Below are positions 58,878-64,000 of a stretch of DNA of 64,000 nucleotides, in pieces (the stretch's first letter is position 1; each line of letters opens with the position of its first letter). A model generated the notes under the pieces. The model saw only the letters and a list, made by a program, of their open reading frames with translations, was not told the DNA's origin and made no database searches. The translations under genes and the position numbers were made by a program. Source of the DNA: Microstegium vimineum (lineage: Eukaryota > Streptophyta > Magnoliopsida > Poales > Poaceae); contig CM039126.1 of assembly GCA_022036555.1 (NCBI GenBank), positions 11,667,591 to 11,731,590 on the forward strand, read 5' to 3'.

Positions 58878-59604
58878 CCAACAGGAACTTCGACAAAACA
58901 GTTGGATCCGCTCGCTAAGAGGCAGAATCATCACCACCGTCCAAGTTGAGGAGTTTGTCTCCCTTTGGATAAGGCTCCAAAACATCCAGCTGACGCTGGG
59001 CGTACGCGACTCCATAGTTTGGAGATAAACAACCGATGATTCTTACTCCACCCGTTCAGCATATAGGATCCAGTTCAAAGGTTCCTACGACGGATTCCAA
59101 AATGACCTCCTATGGAAAGACACGCGGAAAACAAATGCAAAGTGTTTGTTTGGGTCCTGGTGCAAGAAAATATCCTAACGGTGCATAATCTACAGAAGAG
59201 AGGTTGGCCTCATCAAGATCAGTGCGCCCTGTGTAACGGGCCTTTGGAAACCTACCTTCATCTATCGCTGCTTTGCCCTTTCAACAAGGCGGTGTGGAGC
59301 CAGATTCTATTATGGGAGCACTTTGATGTGCAGTTGATCCAACCAACTCAAGACCCACTTCACCTAAAGTCGGCCGCAGCCAAGATAGCGTAAGGATCTA
59401 CATGCTATGGAACATATGGAAAGAGAAGAGGGTAAAAGAGGATATCGAGCAAAGAAAAAGAGGTCTTTAGCTTGGGGAGGGGGCAATACCATGGGAGGCA
59501 TTCTGTAATCCTAGTGGGGGAATGCCCTTTTTTCTCTGTACATAAACCTCTTTTTCCTATCTTGGTTGGAAGGTAGAGCTCCTGCCATTATGTTAAAAAA
59601 AAAA
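58878..59604 (+). mobile_element. 5'-truncated LINE (non-LTR retrotransposon)
   Basis: The 3' part of a LINE ORF2 is visible: SYSTRSAYRIQFKGSY in one frame, then, after a frameshift near 59,120, KCKVFVWVLVQENILTVHNL, QKRGWPHQDQCALCNGPLET and HLSLLCPFNKAVW. This is the reverse-transcriptase zinc-binding (zf-RVT) domain of plant L1-type elements. It ends in an A10 tract (59,595-59,604). A 13-bp target duplication GTGGCATTRAATA flanks it (58,865-58,877 and 59,605-59,617). Reverse transcriptase and endonuclease are absent, so it is immobile. Confidence 0.88.
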
Positions 59605-59617
59605 GTGGCATTGAATA

Positions 59618-61440
59618 TTGAATCACAACATGTAAGCAGACAATAATTCAAAAAAATTACTCTCATGGTCCTATTCATCCTTGTTTTTCTAGAGTGCACA
59701 ATTCACTATCTGGGAAAGATGCAGTCTCTAGTAAATACAAGGTAATTGCCAATACAAGAAGTTATGCCACCAGAATCACCACAAAATAAAATACAGTTCA
59801 CTATAAACAAGCTGAAGCTTCTTTGTGAACTGACAAAAGAAATGAAACGAGAAAGAAGTGCATCTCACAGATGAAATCAAAAGTGACAAATTATATATGG
59901 TAACAAGATTACACACATGACGAAGCAGTGAAAAGTGAAAATAAGAAGTCCACACATGTTGGGACTTAGGAGGCCATAGTAGACTAGCAGTCAACTAATG
60001 AACAGATTTTACAAATTTCTCAATAAGGGAAAAACTAATGAGAAACCAAAGTTGCTACAGAGAAACTGCATGTGCATGGTATTCCTCCTCTCCCTGATAA
60101 ACTCACTTTTTTCATCCTTACAATTCTACTCTCTCCAGTATAAATTTTAGATAAGGACTGGTCAAATTTTGAAACTGACTACCAATAGAATCAAAATTAT
60201 TCATTTTGGGGGGAAAATCATATTTATAACTTTGTCTTAAAAAGTTAAAAATACTTTCACAATGACACAATCTCATATATATTGTAATAGAAAATAGTGG
60301 TTGAAGAACATGCCAGAGATCATGTTATGTCCAAAACATAAAGTACTTTTTATTGGAGAAACGAACTTGCAAAATTTAGTAGAAAACATAGAACAGCAAA
60401 GCTAATTTCGATGTCCAGTGGGTAGAAACAAAGCTAACAATCAACAGTAACTTCCAGAATGTCTAGACTGATAATTGAGTGCATATCCAGTTACCCAGAC
60501 AATACACTGTGGCTTTCATTAAATACTATGTGCTTCATGAAATTGGATAGCATGAGAGAATACAGAAAGCCAAACTGATTGAAGAAGCTACAAGTCTGAG
60601 TGATAGCAAAAGGCTATAACATTATCATAGTGCACTTGAGGCTGCTGTCCTGCGATTTTGGTCCAGAATGATTTCAGTGGTAGGTTGGGTTTCGAAAAAC
60701 AGACCCAATGATTGCTATCTTAGCTGGATTTGTACAAGCAACGGCTAATCAGGCTAATCAATTTTAAGGAAATATGAAGAATTCAGATTCATCTTGAACA
60801 TGACTGACCCGCAAAAGTCCAATATAATTGGCAGGGAACTTCATGAGAAAAGTTAATGTGAAAGAACCATTGATGCACACCTACTCAGCAAGCATTGGTA
60901 GGCATTGCTTTGAAATCCACTAAATGTTTCAACGGGGCCCCATCATTATTGATTCAATGTCCAAGATTCTTCCTGGGTCAACACTATTTTTTACTGCGCC
61001 AGAAGCACAGATTACTAATCCAGCACCGCGCTCTTGTCATCATAGAACGTATCGGAGATCACCATCCATGTCTATTACCAAGCTGTCAAGCAGACAAAAA
61101 AAAAATCATCAGAAAATTGCAGGGAAGTCCACGTCTGTGTATAAGATAACCTAAAGCCCATTTTGTGGTTGTGTGTTCCCCTTTTTCTTGAATTGGCACA
61201 GGCTACCATCCTAGTAGTAGTACGGTCTAGTTTACTCTTTGTGTCACGCAATAATGGAGAAGAGGAGGTGGTAAGGTTGTTGGACAATCAAAAAATTGAA
61301 CAAAAGTTAAACGTGCCACCAAATCAGCACGGAATAAATGAAATGAAAATGCAATGTAACAGGAGAAGCACGAACCAAGTCTAGGATACGGCCGTGCTTT
61401 GTGTTTGCGACTGACGAAAAGGCCTCCATTACCAAGTATC
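59618..61440. other. Intergenic spacer, no gene seen
   Basis: AT-rich sequence with short chance frames only. No MITE with matching ends and no RNA gene was recognised. Confidence 0.35.
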
Positions 61441-61449
61441 AACACACGC

Positions 61450-61890
61450 TGCACACCCACAATGACTTGGCAAGCCTTTCTCCAGATACAGCCTGCCGGT
61501 ACAGCGTACTTGCCACCGGCCACTAGCACTGGCCGACCGGCGGTCGCTCGACGGTCCACGGTGCCGCGGACCGGTCATTCCTCTCAAGAGGCGGAATCGC
61601 AAAAAAAATGGAGGGGTTGGGTTAGAACTTAAAGCCACACGAAACAAATAATCGATAGCGAGATGGCGGTGGAAGCCAGCGATGCGCAACTCGCCTCGCC
61701 GGAGTGGAACATCCAGTCAATAGCGAATAGAAAAATATCGGTTCCCGCGGCAGTGCGGCACGCCGCGGTCGGTGGGGTACTGGGCGGCGCGTCTCGGCCG
61801 TCGGCACTAGGCAGCTCCAGACGGGCAAGAAAAAATTCGCCGCTGCCAGTGGTCGTGACTCGTGAGGATTGAGAATGGGCCGATGGGCTG
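61450..61890. promoter_or_regulatory. GC-rich island, possible promoter or first exon
   Basis: GC content rises sharply against the AT-rich surroundings. A 69-codon frame from ATG 61,663 (+) and overlapping minus-strand frames exist, none with a recognisable domain. It may be the promoter and leader of the transporter gene (-) or of an unseen gene (+). Confidence 0.3.
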
Positions 61891-64000
61891 CCACCTGTCA
61901 TGTGCTATGCGGCGAGCTAAACGGGCGCTAAAGAATAGAAAAAGGCCTGGTCGGTAGTTCAGCCCAGAAACGATCGGCCCGCATTTGAGAACCCGTGATC
62001 ATGGCCTGCTGCTGTACTGCATGATGCAGCGGGAGTCCAAAAGCGACCTGTTAACAGGGATGAAAACCATCAGAAACAATTGACATTTTTATTTTCATAT
62101 TCTTTTTTTTAAAAATAAAATCGATACTATATTTTTAGAAACAAATACGACACCGGTATTTTGATAATTTCGAAAACAATATAGTCGATCCAAAAACACA
62201 GCAACAACGGTCGAAATCGATGAGAACGATATCCTAAAATAAAAACGATAAACACACCAAACCGCCTAAGAAGAGTCATATAACTTGACAATATCTCTCT
62301 CTCACAACTAATAAAAAGATTAAAGTGTGGATATTTTTTGGTACGACATTCTCTAACGTGGGTCCATAGTCCTGCCTCCTGCGATCCCGCGCTTGCTGGT
62401 GCCTCGCATGCCCTGTGCGATTTCCTTGCGACAAGAACAAAATCTTAGCTCTATTTATACTATTTTAGTCTATATATTGCGCTGTAAACTTGTGGTTGCT
62501 AGGCACATGCTAGTGGATTTTTTCCCCAATTTATCATGAATTTTGGTCTTACATATTGTTGCATGTTGAAAAAAGTATAACAATATCGCAAGGTAAAATA
62601 AAATAAATTAAACTTGCAACGACAAAAATACACCATAACTTGACCATGTGACAACACTGTCTCTCCATGTGACACTTAATAGTCAAACTAACAATAGTCT
62701 CATATAAGGCATAATAATGTTATACTGAACGTTAAAAGGGCATCAACTATCATTCAGAGTTTCAGGGATTTTTATGCTAAATATGGAATTATCATGAAAG
62801 ATAATTTGGCATGTTTTGATGAGTGCTTCTGGTCATTGGCTATAGTCACAAACTTTATTTCGACCCTGGCTAAGATTTCATAGCTGAGTTATGCATATCG
62901 TTCTTGTTGATTACTAGACCATTGAGTCAAACACCAAAATTTGGCCCACGGCCCACCAAAAGCTTTGGCAGGCAACATCCAAAACCACCCACAACTTTTT
63001 TGTGGGGACTAGATTTTAATGCCAGTGCTAGTTGTCACCAACAAACAACCATTGTATGAAAAAGCACAAAAAACTAGAATATAATTCAGAAATCATAGAT
63101 AATATATCTAAAACAAAATCACAAACATTCGAATGCAGACTTTACGCTCTAGCTAGTAGTTAGCTTCAACCAACTACAAAACTATACAATCTAAGATGCA
63201 AATTATTGGAAGGGCGCATGGCAAAACACCACTAGAGAGCGGCAAGGAACACACCTCCACTTTGGCGGCTACACTAATTGGCAACCCCTCCACCCACAAA
63301 ATGTTGCAAACCTCATGTAATACAAACGGAATGCGCGAACATCACGCTCGAAATATCATGTTTTAGTACATATTCAAACTTGAATTAATTTTCCTTATTT
63401 ACGATGCAACGCCGGACATAAACCTAGTGAGGAACACAAAAGGTTCAGCCGGATAGAAAGTACGTACAGATTATCGCCATGTGATCTGCAAAAATACTCA
63501 ATTTGTAGTTCAAGGGACAAATGAATTTAAAGTTTCGAACGAAAGAAACATTTCCCAATCAGGCATAGGACGTGGGAAACAGAATACTGGCCTTCAAATG
63601 CCAGCTTGACCAGCCCACGGCCACTCTACGGAACCACAGGCCTAAAGCAAGCCTATGGGCTAGCGCGGGCAACTGTCTCGGCCCAGTTTCCACGCAGGCT
63701 GATTCAGAAAGCGCGCGAGGCTGACCTGCCGGCCTTGTCATCACTCATCAGAGAAGAAAAAGAAACCAAACTCCCGATCCTGCTGCCCAGCCCATCTATA
63801 TCGGCTTATCTTTCTCTGCCAACACAAAGCCATGCCTCCTGGTGACTGCAGAAGAACAAGATCGAACTACGCACAGTTTGAGGTGATTCCCGGCGGCTGA
63901 TGATGATATGCCGATTGGTAGAACAAGCTTCCCTTGGCAGGTGGCACGTGGCAGCCCATCCCTGCCCTTTTCTTATCCAACAGCGAAGAGCCATGCCGAT
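61891..64000. other. Intergenic spacer to window end, no gene seen
   Basis: AT-rich sequence to about 63,550, then moderately GC-rich sequence (63,590-64,000) with short frames on both strands and no recognised domain. A gene may begin beyond the window edge. Confidence 0.35.

Noticed and set aside
61663..61872. 69-codon frame in the GC-rich island
   Set aside because: Too short, no domain, and the opposite strand is equally open; kept only as a possible promoter or leader region.

Overview
This window looks like nuclear DNA of a grass (Poaceae, probably a panicoid or Andropogoneae species). The genes are plant-type with GT-AG introns. The coding exons of several genes are GC-rich while introns and spacers are AT-rich. 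Stowaway and Tourist/Harbinger-type MITEs are frequent, and the LTR, LINE and plastid-derived pieces are of grass type. No prokaryotic, viral or CRISPR-like system is visible. The species call is an inference; no database search was possible.

Layout. 1-11,640: a tract of anomalous sequence quality (stretched homopolymers, no sustained codon structure) in which I can support no gene. 12,583-13,209 (+): intronless DMP (DUF679) membrane protein. 13,863-18,116 (-): seven coding exons of a GALT1-type beta-1,3-galactosyltransferase, convergent with DMP, with a probable 5' UTR intron and GC-rich promoter up to about 19.9 kb. 20-27.7 kb: gene-poor spacer with MITEs (one nested in another), tandem duplications, an orphan exon, and a plastid atpI insertion whose unfilled twin lies about 0.6 kb away. 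27,789-29,941 (+): thylakoid FtsH2-type protease gene with a frameshift and a destroyed splice donor. 31,860-37,115 (-): twelve coding exons of TPR-containing protein phosphatase 5. 38.4-42.2 kb: a Harbinger-like element split by a solo LTR, then a second TIR element filled with GC-rich sequence. 43.2-44.7 kb: a Harbinger-type ORF fragment and a decayed duplicate of the FtsH C-terminus. 45,028-46,107 (-): RWP-RK (RKD) transcription factor. 47,014-49,068 (-): E-class PPR protein. 49.2-53.3 kb: MITEs and a long-TIR element. 54,255-56,351 (-): AVT1-type amino acid transporter with two reading-frame breaks. 58,878-59,604: 5'-truncated LINE with target-site duplication. The remainder is spacer with a GC-rich island near 61.5-61.9 kb.

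The genes are individually regulated nuclear housekeeping or developmental genes and do not form a pathway. The links visible in sequence are structural: the two FtsH copies share exon and 3' UTR sequence about 14 kb apart in the same orientation, and two 260-bp Stowaway copies of one family lie in a PP5 intron and just upstream of PP5.
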